From Collinsella sp. AF08-23 (GTDB lineage: Bacteria > Actinomycetota > Coriobacteriia > Coriobacteriales > Coriobacteriaceae): a stretch of 64,000 nucleotides of DNA. Of this stretch, positions 45,911-55,626 are shown one piece after another (position 1 is the first letter of the stretch; every line of letters starts with the position of its first letter). The notes beneath the pieces are model-generated. The model made no database searches. It was not told where the DNA came from and saw only the letters and a list, made by a program, of their open reading frames with translations. A program made the translations under genes and the position numbers. The stretch is taken from the NCBI RefSeq assembly GCF_003479805.1, contig NZ_QUHV01000010.1:1-64000 (forward strand), read 5' to 3'.

Positions 45911-47311
45911 TTAGAGGCGAGCGCGGCGCTTCTCGGTGTAGCCCTCGATGATGCGCTGGTCGTTACGCTCGACGGCGAGCGCGCCGCTGGGCACGTCACG
46001 TGTGATGCAGCTGCTCGCGCCGGTGATCGCGTCGTCGCCGATGTTCACGGGGGCGACCATCATGGTGTCCGAGCCAATGAACGTGCGGTCGCCGATGGTG
46101 GTGGCGTGTTTGTTCTTGCCGTCGTAGTTGCAGGTGATGGAGCCCGCGCCCACGTTGACGCCGGCGCCCATGGTGGTGTCGCCAATGTAGGAGAGGTGCG
46201 GCACCTTGGAGCCCACGCCAATGGTGGACTTCTTGATCTCCACGTGCGTGCCCACGTGCGCGCGGTCGAGCAGGTGCGTACCCGGGCGCAGGTAGCAGCG
46301 GGGGCCGCAAGTGACGCCGTTCTCGATCGCGACGTCGATGGCCACGGTTTCGTCGAGCGAACAGTTGTCGCCGGCGACCACGTTGGTGAGGCGGGTGTTG
46401 GGGCCGAGCTGGCAGCCCTCTCCGATGCGGCAGGTGCCGATGAGGTGCGTCTGCGGCCACACGACCGTGTCGCGACCGATTGTCGCGTCGGGGGAAATCC
46501 ACGCCTGGGCGGGATCGATGAACGTGACGCCCTCGGTCATGAGGTGCTCGTTGATGCGGTCGCGCGCGATGGCGGTGAGCTCGGCGAGCTGCGCGCGGCT
46601 GTTCACGCCCAGGCCGTCGCGGTAGTCATCGCAGTGGAAGATGGTGACGGCATGGCCGTGGTCCTTGAGGATCTCGACCATGTCGGGCAAGTAGTACTCA
46701 GCCTGCGCGTTGTCGTTGCCGATTTCGCCGATGTGGGCGGCGAGCAGCGCACCGTCGAAGGCGTAGCAGCCGGCATTGCATTCCAGCAGCTCGGCATCCT
46801 GCTCGGGCGTGCAGTCCTTCTGCTCGATGATGCGGTTGACCGAGCCGTCTGCGGCGAGCTCGATGCGGCCGTAGCCGAAGGGCGCAGGCGGAGTGAAGGT
46901 GAGCACCGCACCGGCGTGTGTGCCGTTGGCGACCGTGTTGGCGAAGGTGCGGATGGTGTCGGCCTGGATGAGCGGCAGGTCGCCGTTGAGGACCACGATG
47001 GGTCCGGCATCGATGCCGGTGGCCTCCAGCGCGCAGCGGACGGCGTGACCGGTGCCGAGGCGCTCGGCCTGCTCGACGCACTCGACGACACCGGCGGCAG
47101 GCGTGCCCTCATAGGCACTGGCGATCATGGCGCGGACCTCATCGGAGTGGCTACCCACAACAACGATGACGCGGTTGCAGCCCGCCGCGAGCGCGGAGTC
47201 GATGACCCAACAGGCCATGGGCTTTCCCAAAATCTTGTGAGACACTTTGGCATGGTTTGACTTCATGCGCGTGCCCTCGCCGGCGGCCATTACAATCGCG
47301 GTAACATCCAT
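45911..47311 (-). CDS. glmU: Bifunctional UDP-N-acetylglucosamine pyrophosphorylase / glucosamine-1-phosphate acetyltransferase
   Basis: Makes UDP-GlcNAc for peptidoglycan in two steps. The 466-residue protein has the N-terminal pyrophosphorylase motif VMAAGEGTRMKSNHAKVSHKILGKPM, the VLNGDLPLI segment and the C-terminal left-handed beta-helix with hexapeptide repeats ending in GAGSITCNYDGKNKHATTIGD. The ATG at 47311 follows GGGAG. It diverges from the ECF transporter operon across about 130 bp. Confidence 0.95.
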   Translation of the reverse strand: MDVTAIVMAAGEGTRMKSNHAKVSHKILGKPMACWVIDSALAAGCNRVIVVVGSHSDEVRAMIASAYEGTPAAGVVECVEQAERLGTGHAVRCALEATGIDAGPIVVLNGDLPLIQADTIRTFANTVANGTHAGAVLTFTPPAPFGYGRIELAADGSVNRIIEQKDCTPEQDAELLECNAGCYAFDGALLAAHIGEIGNDNAQAEYYLPDMVEILKDHGHAVTIFHCDDYRDGLGVNSRAQLAELTAIARDRINEHLMTEGVTFIDPAQAWISPDATIGRDTVVWPQTHLIGTCRIGEGCQLGPNTRLTNVVAGDNCSLDETVAIDVAIENGVTCGPRCYLRPGTHLLDRAHVGTHVEIKKSTIGVGSKVPHLSYIGDTTMGAGVNVGAGSITCNYDGKNKHATTIGDRTFIGSDTMMVAPVNIGDDAITGASSCITRDVPSGALAVERNDQRIIEGYTEKRRARL

Positions 47312-47442
47312 ATATGGCTCCCAAAGATTGGTTGCAGGTTCCACGCGCGCATGGCGCGCGTAATGCGATGATACCGCAGCGTGGGAGGCGGATGGTGCGC
47401 ACCGGGGGATGCGCGTGCAATTGTCACAGGGGAGGTGCGCTC

Positions 47443-48468
47443 TTGGCTCAGGCAGTACGACACACGGCGTTCGACGCCATGCACCCCGTGGTGCCCGCGG
47501 TGTTCATCACGATCACGCTCGCTCTCACCATGTTTTCGATGCATCCGGTCTTGGTGGCTATCTCGTTCGCCGGCGGATTTGCATACGCGGCGTGCGCGCG
47601 CGGCATCTGGGCGGCGCTGAGCTCACTGCGCTGGCAGCTGCCGGTGGTTCTCGTGATCACCCTGGTAAACCCCCTGTTCGTCCACATGGGGTCGACCGAG
47701 CTGTTCGTGTTCTTTGGGCGACCGGTCTTTATGGAGAGCTTGCTCTACGGCTGCGCGATGGCGCTTTTGTTCCTCGCGAGCGTTCAGTGGTTCGCCGCCG
47801 CCTCCGCGATGCTTTCGTATGACAAGGTTTTGGGCTTGTTGGGAAATTCGATTCCCGTTGTGGCACTTATGGTCTCGATGACGATGCGCCTGGTGCCGAG
47901 GTTTTTGAGGCGGGGTCGCGCGATTGCGTCAGCGCAGGATGTGGCGCGGAGCTGCGCGGTGTCTGCGGGGGGCGGTGTCGAGAACGGTGCAGAGGCGAGG
48001 TCGAAGGAGCATGGTTCGCAGGGGCCGCGTGCGTCGCGGGCGAGCGCGGAGGCCGTTGTCGGCGCGTCGGCGCGGCGCCTGCCGTTGAGATCGGGGGGAC
48101 GCGCTGCCCGGGGTCGAGGGCTGCCCGCCGGCGTTGCGAGCCGGTTGCGTCAGAGCTCCGTGCTCATGGGGTGGGCTATGGAGGACTCGCTTGAGACGGC
48201 CGACGCCATGCGCGCCCGGGGCTGGGGCGCCTGCAAGCACAGGACGACCTACATGCCGTATCGGTTCACGCCGCGCGATGCCGCCGCGGCGGCGATGCTG
48301 CTGATGGGAGGGCTCCTGTGCGCGTGGGTCTCCTGGACGTTGACCGCGCCCTACGCGTTCTACCCGCGTCTTAGCCCTATTGATATGTGGTGGGGGTACC
48401 TGCCGTACGCAGCCTGGATGTTCACGCCCGCCGTGCTCCATATATATGAGATGAGGAGATTCGCATGA
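47443..48468 (+). CDS. ecfT: ECF transporter transmembrane component EcfT
   Basis: Membrane scaffold of an energy-coupling factor vitamin/metal transporter. The 341-residue protein has about five hydrophobic segments and the coupling motif DAMRARGWG near residue 255 that contacts the ATPase. A Gly/Ala/Ser/Arg-rich stretch of about 70 residues before it is probably a disordered cytoplasmic insertion. The start is uncertain: a TTG at 47443 has GGAGG about 8 bp upstream, and an ATG at 47479 is the alternative. Its stop overlaps the ATPase start (ATGA). Confidence 0.82.
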   Translation: MAQAVRHTAFDAMHPVVPAVFITITLALTMFSMHPVLVAISFAGGFAYAACARGIWAALSSLRWQLPVVLVITLVNPLFVHMGSTELFVFFGRPVFMESLLYGCAMALLFLASVQWFAAASAMLSYDKVLGLLGNSIPVVALMVSMTMRLVPRFLRRGRAIASAQDVARSCAVSAGGGVENGAEARSKEHGSQGPRASRASAEAVVGASARRLPLRSGGRAARGRGLPAGVASRLRQSSVLMGWAMEDSLETADAMRARGWGACKHRTTYMPYRFTPRDAAAAAMLLMGGLLCAWVSWTLTAPYAFYPRLSPIDMWWGYLPYAAWMFTPAVLHIYEMRRFA

Positions 48469-50048
48469 GCGATTGCCAAGCCGGTATGGGCGGCGGAGGG
48501 CTCGGCGTGGATGACGGAGGGCCCTGTGCGGACGATGGGCTTTGCACGGGCGGCACGGGGTGTCGTGCGGACGACGGCGGAGCTCGCGCGCAGGCCGAAG
48601 CCCCCGCACATGCGCTTGCCCCGGCGCTCTCTTTCCAAGGTCTGTCTTTTTCCTATCCCGATTCGCCCGCGCCTGTTCTAGAGGATGTCTGCCTGAGTAT
48701 CGAGCCGGGCGCGTTTGCCCTTTTGGTGGGTGATACCGGTTCGGGCAAGTCCACCCTGCTGTCGCTGGTGAAGCCGCAGATTGCGCCAGCTGGGTGCCGG
48801 GCAGGATCGGTTCGGGTGTTCGGACGTCCGGTGGGGGGCCTTTCGGACGAGGAATCTGCCCGTACGGTGGGGTTTGTCTTTCAGGATCCCGACAACCAGA
48901 TTGTGTGCGACAGCGTGTGGCACGAGATGGCGTTTGGCCTGGAGAACCTGGGCGTTCCCCAGGCCGAGATGCGGCGTCGCGTGGCGGAGGCGGGGTATTT
49001 TTTTGGCATGGGCGACTGGTTTCGCTGCGCCACGGACGCGCTCTCGGGCGGGCGCAAACAACTTCTGGCCTTGGCATCCACGCTGGTGATGCAGCCGCGC
49101 CTGCTGCTGCTCGACGAGCCCACGGCGCAGCTTGATCCCATTGCGACCAAGAATTTCCTGCATGCGCTGTTTCGCGTGAATCGCGAGCTGGGCTGTACGG
49201 TGATCGTGGCCACCCATGCGCCGGAGCTCATGGCAGATTACGCCACGTGCGCGTTCGAGCTGCGGAGCGGCCGCGTGCACGAGGTGGCGCTCGAGGAGTT
49301 TGGCCGCCGCGTTTCCATGCGAGGAGCTGCAGGCGAGGCGGCTGCTACGACCGCGCACGCTGGTCGGATGCGCGCCGGTGCCGCGAACGGCGGCACTGCC
49401 GTCGAGGTGCGTGGTGCGTGGTTTCGCTATGGACGCGACGAAGATTGGGTCCTGCGCGGCACCGAGCTGTCCGTGCGCACGGGCGAGCTGCACGCACTGG
49501 TGGGTGGCAATGGCTGCGGAAAGTCCACGCTGCTGGCGCTGATGGCGGGAACGAAACGCGTGCAGAAGGGTGCCGTTTGCATCGATGTGCGCGAGAGGGC
49601 CCTACTGCCGCAGAACCCCAAGGCATTGTTCGCCGAGGAGTGCGCGCTAGACGAGCTTATGGAATGGTCGAGCGTTGGAGCTTACGGGCCGCAAGAGGTC
49701 GAGGCCATGCTTTCGAGGCTCGGCCTTGCCGACCGCGCTGCTGCGCATCCGTATGATTTGTCGGGCGGTCAGCGTCAGCTGCTTGCCTTGGGCAAGGTGC
49801 TCCTGGTACGGCCGCGCTTGCTGCTGCTCGATGAGCCCACCAAGGGGCTCGACCGCGCGGCTCGCCGCAGGGTCGCGGAGGTGCTCGAGGAGGAACGCGC
49901 GCGGGGTGCCACCATCGTTATGGCGACGCACGACCTGGAGCTCGTCTCGGGCCTTGCCAACAGCGTCTCGCTGCTGTTTGACGGCGAGGTTGCCTGCACG
50001 GAGCCTGCCGACGAGTTCTTCCGCAACAACATCTTCTACCGGCTGTGA
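48465..50048 (+). CDS. ecfA: Fused ECF transporter ATPase (EcfA1-EcfA2)
   Basis: Two ATP-binding cassettes in one 527-residue chain, normally two separate proteins. Cassette 1: Walker A GDTGSGKSTLL, Q-loop VFQDPDNQIV, signature LSGGRKQLL, Walker B LLLLDEPTAQLD. Cassette 2: Walker A GGNGCGKSTLL, signature LSGGQRQLL, Walker B LLLLDEPTKGLD. The N-terminal 45 residues are a Gly/Cys-rich leader. The start overlaps ecfT and the end overlaps the next gene, so ecfT-ecfA-ecfS form one coupled operon. Confidence 0.92.
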   Translation: MSDCQAGMGGGGLGVDDGGPCADDGLCTGGTGCRADDGGARAQAEAPAHALAPALSFQGLSFSYPDSPAPVLEDVCLSIEPGAFALLVGDTGSGKSTLLSLVKPQIAPAGCRAGSVRVFGRPVGGLSDEESARTVGFVFQDPDNQIVCDSVWHEMAFGLENLGVPQAEMRRRVAEAGYFFGMGDWFRCATDALSGGRKQLLALASTLVMQPRLLLLDEPTAQLDPIATKNFLHALFRVNRELGCTVIVATHAPELMADYATCAFELRSGRVHEVALEEFGRRVSMRGAAGEAAATTAHAGRMRAGAANGGTAVEVRGAWFRYGRDEDWVLRGTELSVRTGELHALVGGNGCGKSTLLALMAGTKRVQKGAVCIDVRERALLPQNPKALFAEECALDELMEWSSVGAYGPQEVEAMLSRLGLADRAAAHPYDLSGGQRQLLALGKVLLVRPRLLLLDEPTKGLDRAARRRVAEVLEEERARGATIVMATHDLELVSGLANSVSLLFDGEVACTEPADEFFRNNIFYRL

Positions 50049-50815
50049 TGTACATGAGGTTTGACGACGAGAAACAGCGTGCTGCGGCATCGCCTGACGG
50101 GCTGGCCGCCTATCCCGGAGGAGCCCTGCTCGAGGTCGTGCTCCTCGCTGCGGTTCCGCTTGCGATGGGATTGGCCCTCGTTGCGGGCTTTGCCCAAACG
50201 GCGCTGCTCATGTTGCTGGTGGTGACGGTGGTGCTCGCCTTGTTCTTCGCGGGGTACGAGGCGGGTCGTCCGGCGCTGAGGCAGATTATGCCCACGCTTG
50301 TGCTCTCCGCCCTTGCGGCCGCCGGGCGTATCTTGTTCGCCGCGGTGCCGGACTTCAAGCCGGTCTCGGCCATCGCGATCATCGCCGGAGCCACCCTGGG
50401 CCGCCGAAACGGCTTCATGGTTGGGGCCCTCGCCGCGCTCGCCAGTAACTTCTTCTTTGGTCAGGGCATGTGGAGTCCGTGGCAGATGTACGCCTGGGGC
50501 ATGGTCGGATACCTGGGCGGAGTGCTCGCAAGCGCCGGCGTATTCGACAACCGCGCCACGGGTAAGCCGCGTATGGTGACACTCGTCACATGCGGACTTG
50601 CTTCTGGGGCCCTCTACGGCGTGATCATCAACGCCTACGGCGTCTTGGGGTTCGTGCGCCCGTTTACCTGGCCTGGCACTCTGGCGTATGTGGCGGCATC
50701 TCTGCCGTTCGACGTCATTCACGGTGTGGCGACCGCGGTGTTTCTTGCGGTCCTGTATGGCCCGTGGACGCGCCGCATCAACCGCGTGGTGCGCAAATAC
50801 GGCCTGCGTGGGTAG
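50048..50815 (+). CDS. ECF transporter substrate-binding (S) component
   Basis: A 255-residue membrane protein with about six hydrophobic segments, the size of an ECF S component. It contains LSALAAAGRILFAAVPDFKPVSAIAIIAGATLGRRNGFMVG and a later ALYGVIINAYGVLGF helix, typical of S subunits. The ATG at 50048 overlaps the ecfA stop (TGATG). The substrate is not clear from sequence; no riboswitch is seen before the operon to hint at it. It is dedicated to this T-A module by operon position. Confidence 0.82.
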   Translation: MYMRFDDEKQRAAASPDGLAAYPGGALLEVVLLAAVPLAMGLALVAGFAQTALLMLLVVTVVLALFFAGYEAGRPALRQIMPTLVLSALAAAGRILFAAVPDFKPVSAIAIIAGATLGRRNGFMVGALAALASNFFFGQGMWSPWQMYAWGMVGYLGGVLASAGVFDNRATGKPRMVTLVTCGLASGALYGVIINAYGVLGFVRPFTWPGTLAYVAASLPFDVIHGVATAVFLAVLYGPWTRRINRVVRKYGLRG

Positions 50816-50880
50816 ACTGATATCATGCAAACATCGTATGTAGCTGATTCGACCGGGCGCGTGCCCACCCGGAGGTCCAC

Positions 50881-51960
50881 ATGCACGGAGACAGCATTCT
50901 CCTCGCCACGTTTGTCATCGCCCTCGTCGCGGCGTTTTTGGGCGGCATCCTCGCCCGTGCCGCGCGCCTCCCACCGGTTGTGGGTTACCTGCTCGGCGGT
51001 CTTGCGGTAGGGCCGTTCACCCCGGGCTTCATCGGAGATTCGCATGCGATGAGCCAGCTTGCCGAGGTGGGCGTCATGTTCATGATGTTCGGCACCGGCC
51101 TGCACTTCTCCTTCGACGACCTCGTGGCCGTGCGTCGCGTTGCGGTGCCGGGTGCCTTGCTGCAAACAGCCCTCGGCACACTCACCGGCTGTGGGCTGGG
51201 CCTTGCTCTGGGCTGGCCGATCGAGGCGGGCATCATGCTCGGCCTGTCCGTATCCATCGCTTCGACGGTCGTGCTCATCAAAAACCTGGCCGACGCGGGC
51301 CTCGCCGACACCGAGGGCGGTCGCATCGCGACGGGATGGCTCATCGTGGAGGACCTGATCACGGTGGTTATTTTGGTGGTGCTCCCGGTGGCGTTTCGCG
51401 CGGGGCTCGCAAGCTCGCTCACCATTGCGGCAGGTTTGTCGCAGATTGGCGAGTTCTCGTTTCTCATTGGACAGACGGGCATGGCGCTCGGCGTGCTCAC
51501 GCAGGATCAGTACAGCCTGATTCTTGGCGCGGCGGTGCTGTCTATTGCGCTGAACAGTTTTGTGTTCAAGGCGCGCATGCCGCTTGAGCACGCGTTGGGT
51601 GGGGTTCCCGCTCTTGCGCGGCTGTATGGCGAGGCCGTCGGCACTGATGCGCCCGGCGCGGGCGCGCTGGATGGGTTCTCGTCCGGCAAGGTCTTGCTCG
51701 ATGGTGCCGCGCCCGAGGGGGTCGATGCTGGCGGATTGCGGGATTCGGTGCCGCGCGCGGATAACGCGCTTCGCGGCGGTACGGAGACGCGCGGGAGTCG
51801 ACGGCAAAGGTGCGCGCCATGCGCCCGCCCGCCCGCGATTGCCGTCGTTGCTTACAGCTCGATCTCCAGCGTGACGGGGCAATGGTCCGAGCCGAAGATG
51901 TCGCTGCGGATGCCCGTGGCGCGCACGCGGTCGGCGATGGAATCGCTCACCAGGAAGTAG
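50881..51960 (+). pseudogene. Internally deleted and truncated CPA2 (KefB/YbaL-type) cation:proton antiporter
   Basis: The first 175 residues match a CPA2 antiporter well (LPPVVGYLLGGLAVGPF, GVMFMMFGTGLHFSF, SIASTVVLIKNLADAG, GRIATGWLIVEDL). At LPVAFRAG the chain jumps to LTIAAGLSQIGEFSFLIGQ, a segment normally about 150 residues further on, so several membrane helices are missing in frame. After about residue 230 the regulatory TrkA-N domain is absent, and the frame runs on through antisense sequence of the exonuclease gene for its last 36 codons. I read this as a decaying gene; an active minimal protein is unlikely. Confidence 0.7.
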
Positions 51961-52694
51961 TCGATGCGCCAGCCCGCATTGTTCTTGCGTGCGTTGAAGC
52001 GGTAGCTCCACCAGCTGTAGGCGCCCTCGAGGCCGGGGTTGGCGGCGCGGAAGGTGTCGGTGTAGCCGGCGTCGAGCAGCTCGCCGAACTTGGCCCGCTC
52101 CTCATCGGAGAAGCCCGCGTTGCCGCGGTTCGACTTGGGGTTCTTGAGGTCGATCTCGTTATGGGCGACGTTGAAATCCCCGCAGGTCACGACGGGTTTG
52201 CCGGTCTCGTCCTCGAGGGAGCGCAGAAAGGCGCGGTAGGCGTCGTCCCATGCCATGCGCACGTTCAGGCGGGCGAGCTCGTTTTGGGCGTTGGGCGTGT
52301 AGACGTCCACGAACCAATAGTGCTCGAACTCGAGCGCGCACACGCGGCCCTCGGTTGCCGCCGCGGCAACCAGCTCGAGGCGGTCGTCGTCGAGTCCCGC
52401 CCCGCGGCCCGCGTCGAGCACGGCGTCTGCGTGACGTACGGAAAGGGGCTCCTCGCGGCAGAACACGGCCGTGCCGGAGTAACCCTTGCGCTCAGCGTAG
52501 CTCCACACCTGGTGATAACCGGGAAGGTCGAGCTCGACCTGACCCTCCTGCAGTTTGGTCTCCTGCAGGCCGAGGACGTCGGCGTCGAGTTCGGCCACGA
52601 TGTCGGTGAAGCTCGGGTCCTTTTTGAGCACGGCGCGCAGGCCGTTGACGTTCCACGAGGCGAGCTTGAGCGTGCGGGAAGCGGTGTCGGTCAT
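51852..52694 (-). CDS. xthA: Exodeoxyribonuclease III
   Basis: AP endonuclease/3' exonuclease of the EEP family for base-excision repair. The 280-residue protein has SWNVNGLRA, LQETKLQ, GDFNVAHNEIDLKNPKSNRG, YSWWSYRFNARKNNAGWRIDYFLVS and the final SDHCPV with the catalytic His. The ATG at 52694 follows AAGGAG. It converges on the broken antiporter and overlaps its spurious tail by 109 bp. Confidence 0.95.
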   Translation of the reverse strand: MTDTASRTLKLASWNVNGLRAVLKKDPSFTDIVAELDADVLGLQETKLQEGQVELDLPGYHQVWSYAERKGYSGTAVFCREEPLSVRHADAVLDAGRGAGLDDDRLELVAAAATEGRVCALEFEHYWFVDVYTPNAQNELARLNVRMAWDDAYRAFLRSLEDETGKPVVTCGDFNVAHNEIDLKNPKSNRGNAGFSDEERAKFGELLDAGYTDTFRAANPGLEGAYSWWSYRFNARKNNAGWRIDYFLVSDSIADRVRATGIRSDIFGSDHCPVTLEIEL

Positions 52695-53025
52695 GATGGT
52701 CTCCTTCGGCGGCGCACAGCGCCGGATATGTCGAAGGGCCCGTTCGGCGCTGCGTGCGCCGACGAAATGGGCCCAGTAGGGTATCGCATGGCTAACTATA
52801 CTAGATGGCGGTGGCGCTGCGATTGCGGTTCGGCGAAAGCCTCGCCTGGTTGCCGACGCTCCAGGATGAGCGCGCCGCCCTGCTCATCTGCTGCGATATC
52901 GCGCGGGCATTCGAGGTTTAGGGCGTTCTCGGCCTCTCTATCCCCGCGTGCCACGACATTCGCGCAACGTAAAACGAGTGGGCTGGATACAATAGAACGA
53001 GTTTGTCTGTTTCGAAAGGATCCTC
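52695..53025. other. Intergenic region between xthA and folP
   Basis: A 331-bp divergent gap. Near folP, TACAAT (52988-52993) is a possible -10. A 38-codon open frame (52805-52921, MAVALRLRFGESLAW) is visible but lacks a ribosome-binding site, so I do not call it a gene. Nothing else is clear. Confidence 0.45.
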
Positions 53026-54750
53026 ATGGCACGCGATTCCAAAGTTTGGCGCTGCGGAAAATACGAGCTGAAGTTCGACCGCCCGCGCATCATGGGCGTC
53101 CTCAACGTCACGCCCGATTCCATCAGCGACGGTGGCGAGTACCTCGACACCGACGCCGCAATCGCGCACGGCCTCAAGATGCTCGACGATGGCGCCGATA
53201 TCATCGACGTCGGCGGCGAGTCGACCCGTCCCGGTTTCACCCCGGTCGATCCCGACACCGAGGCGCGCCGCGTGCTGCCGGTCGTGCAGGCGCTCGCCAA
53301 AGCCGGCGCCGTTGTGTCTATCGATACCCGCCATGTGGAAGTCGCCAAGGCGGCCGTCCGCGTGGGAGCCTCCATCGTCAACGACGTGACGGGCTTCACC
53401 GACCCGCGCATGGTCGATTTCGTCAAGGAGAGCGACTGCGGCCTGGTGGTCATGCATGCCGGCGAGGTTGCCGACGTCGAGCGTCCCCGCACGCACACCG
53501 AGGTCCAGCTCGACACCTCCGCCGCCGCATTCATGGCGCAGAAGGCTCGCGAGGCCGAGGAGGCCGCTCGCGCGCTGGGCGCCACCGGCAAGTCCAAGCG
53601 CGCCGCCAAGGCAAAGCTCATCTCCGGCATGGTGCAGCCCCTGCAGCCGCAGCTGCCGTTCGACGCGCCGGCTCCCGCAGCCGATGCCGAGCAGGCCGCG
53701 CCGGCCCCCGGCGCATCTGCCGCCGTGGCGTTCGATGCGACCGACGCGGATGCCGTGAGCGCATCGGTCGAAGACGCACCTTCCAGCGACGATCTTGCGT
53801 CCGTGATGGCGCGCTCCGGGGCCACCGCATACAACGGCAGCCGCTCCGCGCAGCTCCGCCGCTTCACCCTGCCCGATTCGGCCCCGATCATGCGTCGCGT
53901 CATGGGCTTCCTGTCCGACCAGGCCCGCGCGCTCATACACGCAGGCGTGGCCCGCGAGCGCATCTGCCTGGATCCGGGCTCGGGTTTTGGCAAGGTGGCC
54001 AACGAGGACATCGTTATCCAACGCGAGCTGGGCAAGATCGCCTCGCTGGGCTATCCCACGCTGTGTGCCGTATCGCGCAAGCGCCTGGTGGGCGCCATCT
54101 CGGGCGTGGCAAACGCCAGGGAGCGCGACATCGCCACGTTCGGCGTGTGCCTGGGCGCCATCGAGCAGGGCGCAAACATCGTGCGCGTGCACAACGTTGC
54201 CGGGTTCGCCCAGTTCCTGAATGGTTTTTGGGCGATCGCCCGCCCGCAGCCGCGCCGCGCCTACGTGGCGCTCGGCTCCAACGAGGGCGACCGTTTGGAG
54301 AACATCCGCACCGCGCGCGACCTCATTGCCCAGATCCCCATGACGTGTGTGTCGAGCTGCTCGCGCATTTACGAGAGCGAGCCCGCCTACGAAACGGATC
54401 AGGATGCCTTTGCCAATGCGGTGATCGAGATCAAGACCGAGCTGGCGCCGCTCATCCTGCTCGAAGAGCTCATGAAGATCGAGCAGAAGCTCGGCCGCAC
54501 GCGCGGCAAGGGTACACGCCCCAACGGCCCGCGCGTTATCGACTGCGATCTGCTGTGGATGGATAACGAGATCCATGGCGGCGAAAAGCTACGCCTCCCG
54601 CATCCCGGCCTGGGCGAGCGCGATTTCGTGTTGGTTCCGCTTGAGGACCTCATGCATAACCCGGCGCGCTTCTTCCGCTACGAGGGCCTCGACGTCAAGG
54701 AGCCCGAGGACCGCGTGGGCCACGTAGTGGCGGAGCTCGGCACCCTGTAA
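53026..54750 (+). CDS. folPK: Bifunctional dihydropteroate synthase - HPPK (FolP-FolK) with inserted domain
   Basis: Two consecutive folate enzymes in one 574-residue chain. DHPS: IMGVLNVTPDSISDGG (loop 1), GGESTRPGF, VSIDTRH, IVNDVTGF, LVVMHAGE, then LDPGSGFGK and the end ANIVRVHNVAG. HPPK follows from about residue 402 (YVALGSNEGDRLENI, then RPNGPRVIDCDLLWMD and LPHPGLGERDFVLVPL). Odd: about 135 residues, largely Ala/Pro/Glu-rich (about 148-285), are inserted in DHPS between the VVMH strand and the LDPGSGFGK segment. The ATG follows AAAGGA. FolK-FolP fusions exist elsewhere, with either order. Confidence 0.9.
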   Translation: MARDSKVWRCGKYELKFDRPRIMGVLNVTPDSISDGGEYLDTDAAIAHGLKMLDDGADIIDVGGESTRPGFTPVDPDTEARRVLPVVQALAKAGAVVSIDTRHVEVAKAAVRVGASIVNDVTGFTDPRMVDFVKESDCGLVVMHAGEVADVERPRTHTEVQLDTSAAAFMAQKAREAEEAARALGATGKSKRAAKAKLISGMVQPLQPQLPFDAPAPAADAEQAAPAPGASAAVAFDATDADAVSASVEDAPSSDDLASVMARSGATAYNGSRSAQLRRFTLPDSAPIMRRVMGFLSDQARALIHAGVARERICLDPGSGFGKVANEDIVIQRELGKIASLGYPTLCAVSRKRLVGAISGVANARERDIATFGVCLGAIEQGANIVRVHNVAGFAQFLNGFWAIARPQPRRAYVALGSNEGDRLENIRTARDLIAQIPMTCVSSCSRIYESEPAYETDQDAFANAVIEIKTELAPLILLEELMKIEQKLGRTRGKGTRPNGPRVIDCDLLWMDNEIHGGEKLRLPHPGLGERDFVLVPLEDLMHNPARFFRYEGLDVKEPEDRVGHVVAELGTL

Positions 54751-54804
54751 GCCGCCCGCTCGCGTCCGCGGTGGGGGAGCGCATGCAGGCCCCGCGCTGG
54801 GCTG

Positions 54805-54852
54805 AACTGGGTCAGGCTGAACGGACCCAGCCCAGGCCAGCCTGACCCAGTT
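54805..54852. terminator. Convergent hairpin between folPK and coaX
   Basis: A perfect 15-bp inverted repeat (54805-54819 with 54838-54852) and an 18-nt loop lie between the convergent stops. There is no T-run, so it may act as a shared, Rho-assisted end. Confidence 0.55.
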
Positions 54853-54861
54853 TGGGCCGGG

Positions 54862-55626
54862 TTAGGCCAGGCGGCGGTAGATCTCGCAGATGCCCTTGAT
54901 GGTGAGTTGGGTGTCGACCACATCGAAGACGTCGGTGGCCTCGGAGACGATGCCCGCAAGTCCGCCCGTGGCTATGACGCACGCGTCGTCGCGCCCCAGC
55001 TCGCGCTTGATGCGCGCGACCAGCCCCTCCGCCATCGCGGCGGCACCCACCACCGTGCCGCTCTGCACCGCCTCGACGGTGTTGCGCCCGATGGCATGCG
55101 CCGGAGCTTCGAGGGGCACGCTGGCCAAACGGGCCGCGCGGGCGGTAAGGGCATCGAGTGACACGCGGATCCCGGGGGCGATACACCCGCCGATATACGC
55201 TCCATGTTCGTTCACCACGTCGATGTTGGTCGCTGTGCCAAAGTCCACCACGATGCTCGGGCTGCCATAGAGCGCCGCTGCCGCGGTGGCGTTGGCAATG
55301 CGGTCGGCGCCGACCTCGGCAGGTGAGGCTGCCTCAATTGCGGTTACGGCGGAGGTTTGCGCCCCGACCACGATAAGACGCGCGCCAATCACTTCGGCCA
55401 CGCCCTCCCATTCGCGCATGAGCTGAGGGACGACTCCGGCGAAGGCAATGGCATCCACGCAGGAGAGCTCGAGTCCGTCTTTGCGGAAATAGCCGAGCAG
55501 GCGCACGTGTATCTCGTCTTTGGTGAAGGCGCGGTCGGTGGGCATGCGCCAGGCATGCAGGAGCTCGTTGCCGTCAAACAGGCCGAGGGCGGTTTGCGTG
55601 TTACCCGTGTCGATGGCTAGCAGCAT
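54862..55626 (-). CDS. coaX: Type III pantothenate kinase
   Basis: First step of CoA synthesis, of the CoaX (ASKHA) family. The 254-residue protein has AIDTGNTQTALGLF (phosphate 1), DFGTATNIDVVNEHGAYIGGCIAPGI and ATGGLAGIV (phosphate 2 and adenosine motifs). The ATG at 55626 follows GGAAGG at about 9 bp; the frame opens at 55665 but the homology starts at MLLAIDTGN. It diverges from the ccm operon. Confidence 0.94.
   Translation of the reverse strand: MLLAIDTGNTQTALGLFDGNELLHAWRMPTDRAFTKDEIHVRLLGYFRKDGLELSCVDAIAFAGVVPQLMREWEGVAEVIGARLIVVGAQTSAVTAIEAASPAEVGADRIANATAAAALYGSPSIVVDFGTATNIDVVNEHGAYIGGCIAPGIRVSLDALTARAARLASVPLEAPAHAIGRNTVEAVQSGTVVGAAAMAEGLVARIKRELGRDDACVIATGGLAGIVSEATDVFDVVDTQLTIKGICEIYRRLA

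Noticed and set aside
52805..52921. 38-codon open frame between xthA and folP
   Set aside because: It has no ribosome-binding site, the ATG directly follows a -10-like box, and there is no recognisable feature.
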